A DNA stretch of 64,000 bases. Source: Pseudactinotalea sp. HY158 (GTDB lineage: Bacteria > Actinomycetota > Actinomycetes > Actinomycetales > Beutenbergiaceae). Location of the stretch: positions 248,001 through 312,000 of the forward strand of contig NZ_CP045920.1 of NCBI RefSeq assembly GCF_009660225.1, written 5' to 3'. The notes below the pieces were generated by a model. That model was given only the letters and a program-made list of their open reading frames with translations. It searched no databases and was not told where the DNA came from. The number at the start of each line of letters is the position of its first letter. Position 1 is the stretch's first letter. Below are positions 16,124-24,495 of the stretch, piece by piece. The translations under genes were made by a program, and so were the position numbers.

Positions 16124-18364
16124 ATGAGACGACGACTCCTCGCCGCCGTAGCCTCCCTCGCCCTGCTCGCAGGTGTCGCGCCGCAGGCGGTCGCGGCGAG
16201 CGCCTACGAGGTGCAGCCGGGGCATGCGAGCGAGAACTTCGCGCTCACCGGCGGGCGGGCGGGCGCGGTGACGATCGCGACCGACGCGGCGGTGCTCGAG
16301 ACGTTCGGGGCGTGGATCGCGAGCGAGTCGAGCCGGGGTGAGGTCGTCGCCTCCGTGCGCACCGACGTGACGGACCCGGGCACCCAGATCGCCCGCGCGC
16401 GCGTCGACCTGGGGGAGCGCGGCGGCACCGGCGCGGGCTGGCTCGAGTTCGACCTCGGAGCCGCACTCGCGCCGGGCCACGAGTACACGATCGTGCTCGA
16501 GGCGCGCGGCACCGACGGCGAGGTGATCTGGCACGGGAATCGGTCGCGGGTACCCGGCGCGATCCCGAGCTGGAACTACGACCTTGAGCACTGGGGTGGC
16601 TGGGTCCAGTACGGCCGCGGCCGGGCCGCGCACCTGACGAACTGGAACCTCGCCTTCTACGTCGACGACGCGCTGAGCGAGCACGGATGCGCCGGCCTGA
16701 ACGAGTGCTGGCGGCACGTGCCGGCGGCCGAGCGGCACGTGTACCCGGCGGGGCTGATCGGCGCGCCGGGTCGCCCGCACGCGCTCACGGCGTACGCGGC
16801 GACCGGTGCGTCGTATGTGCCGGGCTCGAGCGTGCTCGCACTTCCCGGCGGCCCGTGGCTGTACGCGCCGGGCGAGGGCGGGGACCCGGTCGTCGTGGCC
16901 GCGGGCGACCCGGGGGCGCTCGCTCAGATCGAGGAGAGCCGGGCGTGGCTCGCGAGCGGTTCGGTGCCGGGGCGCACCCCCGGTGACCGAGAGCTCGCCG
17001 AGCGCGCACTCCTCGACCTGCGGCTGCTGTTGCAGGACAGCGGTGCCGTCGCCGCCGCCTGGCGGAGCGCGTGGAAGTACTCGTGGCCGCGGGACTCGGC
17101 GTTCGTGGCCGTCGCCCTCGCCCGGGCCGGGCACCCGGAGGAGGCTCGGCGGATCCTCGCCTATCAGGACGCCACGCTCCGCCGGGACTGCACCGGGCAG
17201 GCGAACTGCCTCGTGGGAACCTGGGATGCGCGCACCCGGCTCGACGGCTCCGGTCCACCCGACGATCGGCCCTGGCAGCTCGACGCGAACGGCTTCGTTC
17301 CCTGGGCGGTGTGGCAGTACCTGCAGGCGCTGCCCACATCCGAGCGGGCCGCGGCGGCGGCCGAGTTCTACGACATGGTGCGGCTCGCTGCGGACGTCGC
17401 TGCGTCGTCCCTGAGCGAGGCGGGGTTGCCGCCGGCGCGGCCGGACTATTGGGAGACGAGCTACCCGGCGCCGAACCTCGGCACGGCGGCGCCCCTGCTC
17501 GCCGGGCTGCGCGCGGCGGCCGCGATCGCCGAGACCACGGGCCGGTTCGCCGATGCGGACCGCTGGTTCGCCGCCGCCGACCGGCTCGCGGCCGGGATCG
17601 AGGCCACGTTCGGGCGGATCGGCTACCAGCGCACCATCGTCGAGGGCAGCGGGAGCGATTCGGCGATCGCGTGGCTCGCGCCGCCGTTCAATCCGGCCGA
17701 CGAGTCGATGTGGGAGGCGATCGACGCGACCTGGCGCGTGCTCCTCGAGCCCACGGGCGGGGTGACCCCCGGGGCGCAGTGGCCACGGAGCGAGAGCTGG
17801 ACCCCGGAGACGATGTTCTTCGCGCTCGCCTGGGCCCACGGAAAGACTCCGGAGCGGGCCGCGCAGCTCGTGGACTGGCTCGATTCCCACCGCACCGCCG
17901 TCGGGGCGTTCCCCGAGAAGGTGACGGCGGAGGGGGACCCGGCAGATGCCGCGACGCTCGCGTGGACGGCGGCGCTCACCCTGCTCACGCTCGAGGCACT
18001 CGCTGACCCGCTGCCGACCCCGCCCGCCGGGCCCGCCCGGGAGGTGACCGGTGATCCGGTGGTGGAGCCGGCCGCGGGCACGGCCGGGGAGCCGGGCACG
18101 GCGGGCGGTGAGGGCGTCGCCGATCCCGCGGATGTGGCCGATCTGGCCGGTGCGGCCGATGTGGCGGATGCGGCCGATGCTGCGGGCGCGGACGCGGCCG
18201 GGGCCGTCTCGCCCACGGGCGCCGGGGCACGGGAGACCCGGCCCCGGGGGGGTGCTCCTCACCGGCCTCGTGCTCGGCGGGTTGCTCGTGGCGACGGCCG
18301 GCACGACGCTGATTCGGCGCCGCCGGCCGGACTGACTCTGATCCGGCGCCGCCGGCCGAGCTGA
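16124..18364 (+). CDS. Secreted GH15-like glycoside hydrolase, anchor out of frame
   Basis: 746 residues from ATG 16124. A signal peptide (1-25, ending AVAAS) is followed by an N-terminal beta-rich domain to about 280 and an (alpha/alpha)6 catalytic domain (about 310-630) with YSWPRDSAFVAVALARAG and GAFPEKV, matching the two glutamate/tryptophan-rich active-site regions of GH15 glucoamylase/trehalase-type enzymes. It probably releases glucose from alpha-glucans outside the cell. After an Ala/Asp repeat tail the frame becomes Arg-rich. In the +1 frame a run of seven Gs (18246-18252) leads into GVLLTGLVLGGLLVATAG plus RRRR and a stop at 18335, a clear C-terminal membrane anchor. The tract therefore marks a frameshift, a slippage site or a sequencing error. 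Confidence 0.8.
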   Translation: MRRRLLAAVASLALLAGVAPQAVAASAYEVQPGHASENFALTGGRAGAVTIATDAAVLETFGAWIASESSRGEVVASVRTDVTDPGTQIARARVDLGERGGTGAGWLEFDLGAALAPGHEYTIVLEARGTDGEVIWHGNRSRVPGAIPSWNYDLEHWGGWVQYGRGRAAHLTNWNLAFYVDDALSEHGCAGLNECWRHVPAAERHVYPAGLIGAPGRPHALTAYAATGASYVPGSSVLALPGGPWLYAPGEGGDPVVVAAGDPGALAQIEESRAWLASGSVPGRTPGDRELAERALLDLRLLLQDSGAVAAAWRSAWKYSWPRDSAFVAVALARAGHPEEARRILAYQDATLRRDCTGQANCLVGTWDARTRLDGSGPPDDRPWQLDANGFVPWAVWQYLQALPTSERAAAAAEFYDMVRLAADVAASSLSEAGLPPARPDYWETSYPAPNLGTAAPLLAGLRAAAAIAETTGRFADADRWFAAADRLAAGIEATFGRIGYQRTIVEGSGSDSAIAWLAPPFNPADESMWEAIDATWRVLLEPTGGVTPGAQWPRSESWTPETMFFALAWAHGKTPERAAQLVDWLDSHRTAVGAFPEKVTAEGDPADAATLAWTAALTLLTLEALADPLPTPPAGPAREVTGDPVVEPAAGTAGEPGTAGGEGVADPADVADLAGAADVADAADAAGADAAGAVSPTGAGARETRPRGGAPHRPRARRVARGDGRHDADSAPPAGLTLIRRRRPS
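18246..18252 (+). other. G7 tract at frame break of GH15-like gene
   Basis: Seven consecutive Gs separate the frame that encodes the enzyme from the frame that encodes its membrane anchor. Removing one base joins them and moves the stop from 18364 to 18335. Confidence 0.7.
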
Positions 18365-18426
18365 GGGTTTCGCCGCCGGCCGGGCTGACGGTTTCGCCGC
18401 CGGCCGGGCTGAGGGATTCGCCGCCG
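18296..18426. repeat. Tandem duplications at 3' end of GH15-like gene
   Basis: A ttcggcgccgccggccgg-type unit repeats: two copies around 18312-18360 and three of tttcgccgccggccgggctg to 18426. The unit derives from the last codons of the anchor frame (IRRRRP). Confidence 0.75.
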
Positions 18427-18492
18427 GGATGCCCGTGTCGTATCCTGCCCGCGACCCGGCGCGCGCTCGCGCCTCCCGCGATCTGGAGACGC

Positions 18493-20007
18493 ATGCCCGC
18501 CGCGACCATCGCCGCCGACACCCCGGCTCAGCGCCGCTCCGTGCGGCACGTGCTCCGTACGCCCCGGCTGCTCAGGACCGAGGTGCTCGGTGGTCTGGTG
18601 GTCGCGCTCGCGCTCATCCCCGAGGCGATCGCGTTCTCGATCATCGCCGGGGTGGACCCGCGCATCGGACTGTTCGCCTCGTTCACGATGGCCGTGACGA
18701 TCGCGTTCGTCGGCGGTCGCCCGGCGATGATCTCGGCGGCCACGGGCGCCGTCGCGCTCGTCATCGCCCCGCTCGTGGCGAGCCACGGGCTCGACTACCT
18801 CATCGCGACGATCCTGCTCGCCGGGGTGCTGCAGATCGTGCTCGCCGCGGTCGGGGTGGCCAAGCTCATGCGGTTCGTGCCGCGGCAGGTGATGGTCGGC
18901 TTCGTCAACGCCCTGGCGATCCTCATCTTCCTCGCCCAGGTGCCCGAGCTGCTCGGGGTGCCGTGGCTCGTGTATCCCCTCACGGCCCTCGCCCTGCTCA
19001 TCATCTTCGGCCTGCCCCGGCTGACGAGGGCCGTGCCCGCCCCGCTCGTGGCGATCCTCGTGCTCACGGCCGTGACCGTGGCGGCAGGCCTGGCCGTGCC
19101 CACCGTCGGGGACAAGGGCGCGCTCCCCGACTCGCTGCCCTCGCTCGTGGTGCCCGACGTGCCGGTGAGCCTGGAGACCCTGCGGGTGATCTTCCCGTAC
19201 GCGATCGCGGTCGCCGTCGTGGGCCTGCTCGAGTCGCTCATGACCGCCAAGCTCGTCGACGACGTCACCGACACCCGTTCGAACAAGACCCGCGAGGCGT
19301 GGGGCCAGGGCGTGGCGAATCTGGTCACCGGCCTTTTCGGCGGCATGGGCGGCTGCGCGATGATCGGCCAGACCACGATCAACGTCAAGGCCTCGGGTGC
19401 GCGCTCGCGGATCTCCACCCTCCTCGCCGGGGTGTTCCTGCTCCTGCTCGTCGTGGCGCTCGGCGACCTCGTGGCGCTCATCCCCATGGCCGCGCTCGTG
19501 GCCACGATGATCTTCGTCTCGGTGGCGACGTTCGACTGGCACAGCATCCGGCCCTCGACTCTGCGCGCGCTGCCGAAGAGCGAGACCGCGGTCATGGTGG
19601 TGACAGTCGTGTTCACCGTGGCCACGAGCAACCTGGCCATCGGCGTGGCCGCCGGCGTGCTCACGGCCACGGTGCTCTTCGCCCGCCGGGTCGCCCACCT
19701 CGTCACGCTCGAGCGCACGATCGAGGACGACGTAGCTCGCCCGGGCGCCCGGCTCGCCCGGTACGTGGTCACCGGGGAGTTGTTCTTCGCCTCGTCCAAC
19801 GACCTCTACTCCCAGTTCGACTATGGGGGCGATCCGGAGCGGGTGGTCATCGACATGCGCCGCTCCCATATCTGGGACGCCTCGACCGTCGCCGCCCTCG
19901 ACGCCGTCTCGACGAAGTACCTCGAGCGCGGCATCGACGTCGAGATCGTCGGCCTGAACAAGGCGAGCGAGTACATGCACACCCGCATGAGCGGCAAGCT
20001 GAGCTGA
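18493..20007 (+). CDS. SulP family anion transporter with STAS domain
   Basis: 504 residues from ATG 18493 (GGAGAC upstream). Ten to fourteen membrane segments cover residues 25-400, starting with the SulP entry EVLGGLVVALALIPEAIAFS. FGGMGGCAMIGQTTINVKASG is the conserved anion-pathway/TM8-10 region. A cytosolic STAS domain (about 425-504) ends the protein. SulP proteins move sulfate, bicarbonate or other anions by Na+ or H+ symport; the short form with Pro-Glu-Ala-Ile near TM1 resembles BicA/YbaR-type members. Single gene with no sulfate-assimilation neighbour, so the ion is undetermined. Confidence 0.93.
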   Translation: MPAATIAADTPAQRRSVRHVLRTPRLLRTEVLGGLVVALALIPEAIAFSIIAGVDPRIGLFASFTMAVTIAFVGGRPAMISAATGAVALVIAPLVASHGLDYLIATILLAGVLQIVLAAVGVAKLMRFVPRQVMVGFVNALAILIFLAQVPELLGVPWLVYPLTALALLIIFGLPRLTRAVPAPLVAILVLTAVTVAAGLAVPTVGDKGALPDSLPSLVVPDVPVSLETLRVIFPYAIAVAVVGLLESLMTAKLVDDVTDTRSNKTREAWGQGVANLVTGLFGGMGGCAMIGQTTINVKASGARSRISTLLAGVFLLLLVVALGDLVALIPMAALVATMIFVSVATFDWHSIRPSTLRALPKSETAVMVVTVVFTVATSNLAIGVAAGVLTATVLFARRVAHLVTLERTIEDDVARPGARLARYVVTGELFFASSNDLYSQFDYGGDPERVVIDMRRSHIWDASTVAALDAVSTKYLERGIDVEIVGLNKASEYMHTRMSGKLS

Positions 20008-20089
20008 GTCGAGTTCACCGCGGCAGGGCTGCACGGTCACTGTTGCGCTGCTGCACGGGCACGGTTGCGCGCTGCGGAGGATGCTCCGG

Positions 20090-20197
20090 AGCCCTCAGCC
20101 CTCAGCCCTCAGCTCTCAGCTCTCAGCTCTCAGCCGACGGCCGTCAGCCCTCAGCCGTCAGCCCTCAGCCGTCGGCCGTCGGCCGTCGGCCGTCGGG
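20090..20197. repeat. Intergenic 7-8 bp repeats (cctcagc, cgtcggc)
   Basis: Copies of cctcagc and tctcagc (about fifteen), then gccgtcg units to 20197, between the convergent SulP and HNH genes. No ORF has an SD here. Confidence 0.85.
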
Positions 20198-20234
20198 CGC
20201 CAGTTAGCAGGCGCCAGGTGCTGGGTGGCGCGTG

Positions 20235-21956
20235 TCAGGTGGCGGCGCGCGCGTCGTCCACGCGGCGTGAGTGCTCGGGTGCGGTGATCACCAGGCCGTG
20301 ACGGGTGAAGTGCCATCGGCCGTCGCGGCGGGCGATCGTGATCTCGCGCTGGTGCACGAGGTCGTGATGGCTCCAGCACAGCAGTATCCCGTGGCCGACC
20401 GAGGTGGGGCCGTTGTGTTTGGCCCACCAGAGCGAGTGGTGGATCTCGCCGTATTCGGGTGGCTCGTGACAGCCGGGGAACTGGCAATGTCGATCTCGGG
20501 CGATGACCGCTCGGGCCTGGTTCGCGGGGAAGATCCGCTGCTCCCGGCCCACGTCGAGAACGGTCGAGGCGGGCCCGAACACGACCCTGGAGATCTGGGA
20601 GTCGCACGCGAGCCGGGAGAGTTGTCCGGGCGTGAGCGGAGTTCCGTCGGAGAAGGTCGCCGGGTCGACCCCGCGCATCCTCCGGTGGTCGAGGCGGGTG
20701 GTGATGAGGTGCTCGTCGTCGGTGTCGCGGCCCCACTGCCGGGCCCACTCGGTGTCGTCGGGGCGCTCCCCGAGCGCCCCGGTGCAACCGCCTGAACGGG
20801 GCCGTGCGCTCGCGGTGGCGGCGATGAGGGCCTGGAGCGTCTCCCAGGGGACGTGCAGCGTGATCTGGGGACGGATCCGCGCCGAGGGCTGCAGGCGCCC
20901 CGAGTCGAGATCCGCCTGGGCGAGTTCGGTCAGGGCCGCGGCACGCCGTTGCCCCGGCGTGCGGTCGTCGGCCTCGCCGGCACGCCCCATGTGCGCGGTC
21001 AGGGCGGTGTCCAGGATGCGCCCGGAGGCTTCATCGAGCCAGCCCTGAAGGTGGTAGCCGTCGATCGTGTGGGCGAGGGTGACGTCCTCCTTCGCGCCGT
21101 CCTCGCGCCATGCGCGGTCGGCGGCGTCCGGGTCGGCGGCGATCGCCCACTCCTTTGCGACGGAGGTGAACGTGCCGGCGTCGAGTCGGGAGGCCGAGGT
21201 CACGAGGAACGTCTCGCCGATATCGGGGTCGGCGAGTTGCCTGCGCATCCGTTGGGTGCGGGTGCACTCGCGCACGAGCACGGCCACGTGGTCGGCCCCG
21301 ATGCGCCCGTCGGTCAGGGCCTCGAGAGCGCCGGGCAGGTCGAGGTTCAAGCGGCGGGCGTTTCGCACCTGCTGGAGGCACGCGCCGCGCTGGGCCCCGG
21401 TGTGGAACTGCAGCCAGGTCGCCAACGCGCGCGACCCGTCGAGAGCCCACCTGCCGTCGGCCTCCGCCGCCGCGGTGGCGCGGGCGCGCACGGCCTCGAG
21501 GCGACGCCGGGCCTGCTCGACCTCCTCCAAGGTGTCGAGCACGGCGTCGCCGGAGGCGCCGGACCACTCCAACCGCGCCAGCGACTCGAGCTCCGCGGTG
21601 ACCCGTCCGAGTCGTGCCACCGCTCGCGCATCGACCGCCACATCGTCGGGCACAGTCGTGTCGTCGAGGGGGCGGGCCGATGTGCCGCCGCCGGCCACCG
21701 TTGTGCCGCCGCGGACCACCGCTGCGTCGCCGAAGCGGGTCGTTGCCACCTCGAGACCGGTCGCTGCCTCACTCGGGTCGGTCACCGTGCCGGGCGTGCC
21801 AGCTGTGCTCGGCGTGCTGGCTGTGCCGGTTGTGCTGGCTGTGGCGGGAGTGCTCGGTACACCGGGCGTGCCATCGGGGGAGGTCGTCTCGCGGGCCGAA
21901 TGCTCGGGCGAGGCGGGATCGGGTGGCTCCAACGACTCCATGGACTCCATCGACAC
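20235..21956 (-). CDS. DUF222/13E12-type HNH endonuclease
   Basis: 573 residues from GTG 21956, eight bases after AAGGGAGG (ATG 21950 is the alternative). A Thr/Pro/Ser-rich N-terminal tail (about 20-75, from 9-bp repeats) precedes the DUF222 helical domain (about 105-400) and a C-terminal HNH nuclease: RDRHCQFPGCHEPPEYGEIH, then WWAKHNGPT, LLCWSHHDLVHQ, with the Cys and His residues of the beta-beta-alpha metal site intact. DUF222/13E12 proteins are abundant in Actinobacteria and several mycobacterial ones belong to the LexA regulon. A LexA box sits in this promoter, so expression after DNA damage is likely. Cellular function is unknown. Confidence 0.92.
   Translation of the reverse strand: MSMESMESLEPPDPASPEHSARETTSPDGTPGVPSTPATASTTGTASTPSTAGTPGTVTDPSEAATGLEVATTRFGDAAVVRGGTTVAGGGTSARPLDDTTVPDDVAVDARAVARLGRVTAELESLARLEWSGASGDAVLDTLEEVEQARRRLEAVRARATAAAEADGRWALDGSRALATWLQFHTGAQRGACLQQVRNARRLNLDLPGALEALTDGRIGADHVAVLVRECTRTQRMRRQLADPDIGETFLVTSASRLDAGTFTSVAKEWAIAADPDAADRAWREDGAKEDVTLAHTIDGYHLQGWLDEASGRILDTALTAHMGRAGEADDRTPGQRRAAALTELAQADLDSGRLQPSARIRPQITLHVPWETLQALIAATASARPRSGGCTGALGERPDDTEWARQWGRDTDDEHLITTRLDHRRMRGVDPATFSDGTPLTPGQLSRLACDSQISRVVFGPASTVLDVGREQRIFPANQARAVIARDRHCQFPGCHEPPEYGEIHHSLWWAKHNGPTSVGHGILLCWSHHDLVHQREITIARRDGRWHFTRHGLVITAPEHSRRVDDARAAT
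21780..21862. repeat. In-frame 9-bp repeats in HNH gene
   Basis: Units such as gtgctggct, gtgccggtt and gtgctcggc encode Ser/Thr/Pro/Ala triplets in the N-terminal tail. Confidence 0.75.
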
Positions 21957-21996
21957 TGTGACCGCCTCCCTTCGTCTCCATCGTCCGCGTTCTACC

Positions 21997-22025
21997 ATTC
22001 TATAGAACGTATGTTCGAGGTGCAA
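21997..22025 (-). promoter_or_regulatory. LexA-boxed promoter of HNH gene
   Basis: Minus strand: TTGCAC (22025-22020), a 17-nt spacer, then TAGAAT (22002-21997). The spacer holds GAACATACGTTC (22016-22005), a perfect GAAC-N4-GTTC palindrome matching the actinobacterial SOS box. LexA bound here would block RNA polymerase. Confidence 0.85.
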
Positions 22026-22073
22026 CCCTCAGTCGAGATCCGGTCGATGCGCGATGCGCGACGTGTGACCGGG

Positions 22074-22235
22074 TCGACCGAGCTGACCGAGCCGACTGAC
22101 CCGACCGAGCCGACCGAGCCGACTGACCCGACCGAGCCGACTGACCCGACCGAGCCGACTGACCCGACCGAGCCGACCGAGCCGACCGAGCCGACTGACC
22201 CGACCGAGCCGACCGAGCCGATGGAGCCGACCCGG
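22074..22235. repeat. Intergenic array gaccgagccgact
   Basis: About eighteen 9-bp units alternate between gaccgagcc and gactgaccc/gacccgacc over roughly 160 bp, upstream of the HNH promoter. It is non-coding by context. Confidence 0.9.
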
Positions 22236-22412
22236 TCCACCGGGCGTCCTGCGGCGGTCGGTGCGAGTAGGTGCGAGTAGGCGCGATGAGGGGCCGGGCG
22301 ACCGGGCGCCGTCCGTAGGCTGCCTGTGTGGGGGGGTGGACAGGGCGCGCGCCGGGCGCGCTCCACCGGTTTTGCGAGCCCGCATCGGGCCGGGTACCCT
22401 GTGGGAGCACAA

Positions 22413-22501
22413 GGAGACGTCGCATAGCCTGGTCGAGTGCGCATCCCTGCTAAGGATGTGAGGGTTCACGCCCTCCGTGGGTTCAAATCCCACCGTCTCC
22501 G
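22413..22501 (+). tRNA. tRNA-Ser (anticodon GCU)
   Basis: GGAGACG (22413-22419) pairs with CGTCTCC (22494-22500), discriminator G 22501; CCA is not encoded. Anticodon stem CATCC/GGATG holds loop CTGCTAA with GCT at 22449-22451. The long variable arm and GTTCAAATC T-loop fit tRNA-Ser. An integrase pseudogene follows, so this tRNA is a likely attachment site. Confidence 0.96.
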
Positions 22502-22506
22502 CCGCG

Positions 22507-22541
22507 AAGCCCCGATTCCCTCGAGGGATCGGGGCTTTCTG
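22507..22541 (+). terminator. Rho-independent terminator of tRNA-Ser(GCU)
   Basis: AAGCCCCGAT (22507-22516) pairs with ATCGGGGCTT (22528-22537), with three further CCC/GGG pairs across a single bulge and loop TCGA, followed by TTTCTGTT. Confidence 0.85.
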
Positions 22542-22595
22542 TTGCCATCGTGCAATGTGACGGTGGGCTTGCACGCGGGCGGGAGTGGGCGCCGG

Positions 22596-23838
22596 ATGGC
22601 AGGGCGTGGCGGGAAGCGGTCACGCAGCCGTCACGGAAATCCGCGAGAGTCGAGGGGGTGGAGAACTCGTTGGCGAGATCGGCGAAGATGCCTCGTGGGA
22701 TCAGTCTGCAGGGTGATCGGTCGCGTCAGGCTCTCCGCGGATGGTGTGATCCACTCGCTCGGCGTCTACGGCATCCTCACCGACGCCCGTGCGGCGCTCA
22801 CGCTCGCGCGGCCGAGAAGGTGCGCGGCACACTCGCCGCCGGCGCAAGCGCGTGCGGAGCGGCGCGCGATGATCGAGCAGGCTGAGCGCGACGCGGTGAC
22901 GCTCGCACAGTGGGCCGAGGAGTGGCTGGAGCATCTGGACGAGAAGGGCGGTGCGGAGTCCTCGATCGTCACGCACCGGTCGGTGCTGCGGGCGCACGTG
23001 CTGCCGGTGCTCGGCGAGGCGCGCCTGGTCGACAACAGCCCGGAGGGCGTCGACGAGCTGATCGCTGGCGTGCGGGCCCGACCCTCCAAGCGCAACCCGA
23101 AAGCGAAGGCGAACGGCGTGGCGCCAAACGTGTTGCGGACGCTGCGCGCGTGTCTGAACGTGGCGGTCAAGCGCGGGCTGCTCACGGTGTCGCCGGTGCG
23201 CGCGGAGGTGCCTGCTCGCCGAGTGCGCCCGGCCGAGCCCGATGGCGACGTCGCGACGCCGGAGGAGATCGAGGCGATGACCCAGGCGATGCCGGAGCAC
23301 CTGCGGATCGCGATCCCGCTGGCGGCGTGGTGCTCGCTGCGGCTGGGGGAGGTGCTGGGTCTGCAGCGCGGCGACCTGCAGGACCTTGGTGATCCTGACC
23401 GCGCGGTGCTGCACGTGCGGCGGCAGGTCAACTCGAAGGCGCCGGGCGCACCGCTGACGCCGCCGAAGGCGGACAGTGTGCGAAGCATCGCGATCCCGTC
23501 GTTCATGCTCGAGGCTCTCGGGGAACGCCTCGGCGAGCGTGTCGGCGAGGGGCGCGCCGCACCGGTGCTGGCGCACCCAGGCGCAACCGCGAGCGCGTCT
23601 CACAGACGACGTTCGACCGCCACTGGCGCGCCGCCCGCGCCGCGGCCGGCCGCCCGACGTTCCGGTTCCACGACCTGCGGCACACCGGCCTGACGATGTA
23701 CGTCCAGCAGGGCGCAACGCTCGCCGAGCTGCTCCATCGCGGCGGCCACACCGATGTCTCCGTCGCGCTCCGCCATAGCACGCCACGGCGGAGCGCGACC
23801 GGGCGCTGACGAAGAGGCTGACGGCCGCACTCGGCTAG
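22596..23838 (+). pseudogene. Tyrosine recombinase (integrase), multiply frameshifted
   Basis: Integrase remnant running from ATG 22596 (MAGRGGKRSRSRH) to TAG 23838. The middle is intact in one frame, 22866-23570: an SAM-like core-binding domain (TLAQWAEEWLEHL, HVLPVLGEARLV) and the catalytic start LAAWCSLRLGEVLGLQ with the first catalytic Arg. Before it, TDARAALTLA continues in another frame as AEKVRGTLAAG, and after about 23570 the active-site box FHDLRHTGLTMYVQQGAT lies in a shifted frame. The end HATAERDRALTKRL needs yet another shift. At least three frame breaks make sequencing error alone unlikely, so the gene is probably dead. It follows tRNA-Ser(GCU), the usual place for such an integrase. 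Confidence 0.88.
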
Positions 23839-23863
23839 ACCCGGATAGGCGCGTGGCCGGACT

Positions 23864-23910
23864 GGATAGAACCCTTGCACTCAAGCGATCAACCTGTAAG
23901 GATTCTATCC
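23864..23910 (+). promoter_or_regulatory. AbiE operator: 16-bp inverted repeat and promoter
   Basis: GGATAGAACCCTTGCA (23864-23879) and the reverse complement of 23895-23910 match at 14 of 16 bases, 15 bp apart. TTGCAC (23875-23880) could be the -35 and TAAGGAT (23897-23903) the -10 or, alternatively, the SD. AbiEi antitoxins are known to bind inverted repeats ahead of their own gene. Confidence 0.65.
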
Positions 23911-24495
23911 ATGAGGGAGTTGGCTGATCTGCCTCCCACCTTCAGCACGGAGGTGGCGCTGACGCATGGGGTGCATCCGCGGGACCTCTATGCCTGGCGC
24001 GACGAGGGCAGCATCGTCGAACTGTCCCGGGGAGTGTTCCGCCGGGCGGATGCCCTACCGGCGTCCTATCCCGACGCCCTGGCCGTGGCCCACAGGACCC
24101 CTCGCGCGATCGTGTGTTGCGTGTCGGCGGCAGTGGTGCATGAACTGACCGACGAGATGCCGGCTACCACGCAGATCGCGGTCCCGACGCGATCTCATGC
24201 CCCGCAGATCGACTACCCGCCGGTGACGGTCTTTCGCTTCGAGGGGCGGACCTTCGCGGTGGGGTTGTCCTCGTTCGAGGCAGCCCCGGATGAATGGGTG
24301 CGGGTTTACGATGCTGCCAGGACCGTGACGGATCTGATGCGTTTCCGGCGCCGGTTTGGCGAGCCGGTGGCGCACGCCGCGCTTCACCGTTACCTCGCCT
24401 CAGGTGGTCGCCCGGCGCTGCTACTCGAGTACGCGCAGACTCTCGGCGCTCTCGGACCGATGCGCGCAGCCCTCGATGTTGCGAGTGCCCGATGA
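23911..24495 (+). CDS. AbiEi-type antitoxin
   Basis: 194 residues from ATG 23911; the open frame begins at 23875, but that would cover the operator. Winged-helix N-terminus followed by the antitoxin domain typical of AbiEi/type IV systems: VALTHGVHPRDLYAWRDEG, LSRGVFRRADAL, and PRAIVCCVSAAVVHELTDE. These proteins repress their own promoter and neutralise the AbiEii nucleotidyltransferase. The stop overlaps the next ATG in ATGA, the standard antitoxin-toxin coupling. Base composition appears lower in GC than the surroundings, consistent with transfer. Confidence 0.88.
   Translation: MRELADLPPTFSTEVALTHGVHPRDLYAWRDEGSIVELSRGVFRRADALPASYPDALAVAHRTPRAIVCCVSAAVVHELTDEMPATTQIAVPTRSHAPQIDYPPVTVFRFEGRTFAVGLSSFEAAPDEWVRVYDAARTVTDLMRFRRRFGEPVAHAALHRYLASGGRPALLLEYAQTLGALGPMRAALDVASAR

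Noticed and set aside
14744-18304. A 1186-codon open frame on the minus strand
   Set aside because: It is antisense to the TetR and GH15-like genes, has no domain, and its length is a product of GC-rich codon bias. The plus-strand genes have clear family motifs.
22074-22235. CRISPR-like array of regular units
   Set aside because: Units are only 9 bp, with no unique spacers and no cas genes nearby; it is a minisatellite.
22596-23693. Intact integrase
   Set aside because: The longest frame lacks the catalytic His-x-x-Arg box and Tyr region, which lie in other frames after about 23570.
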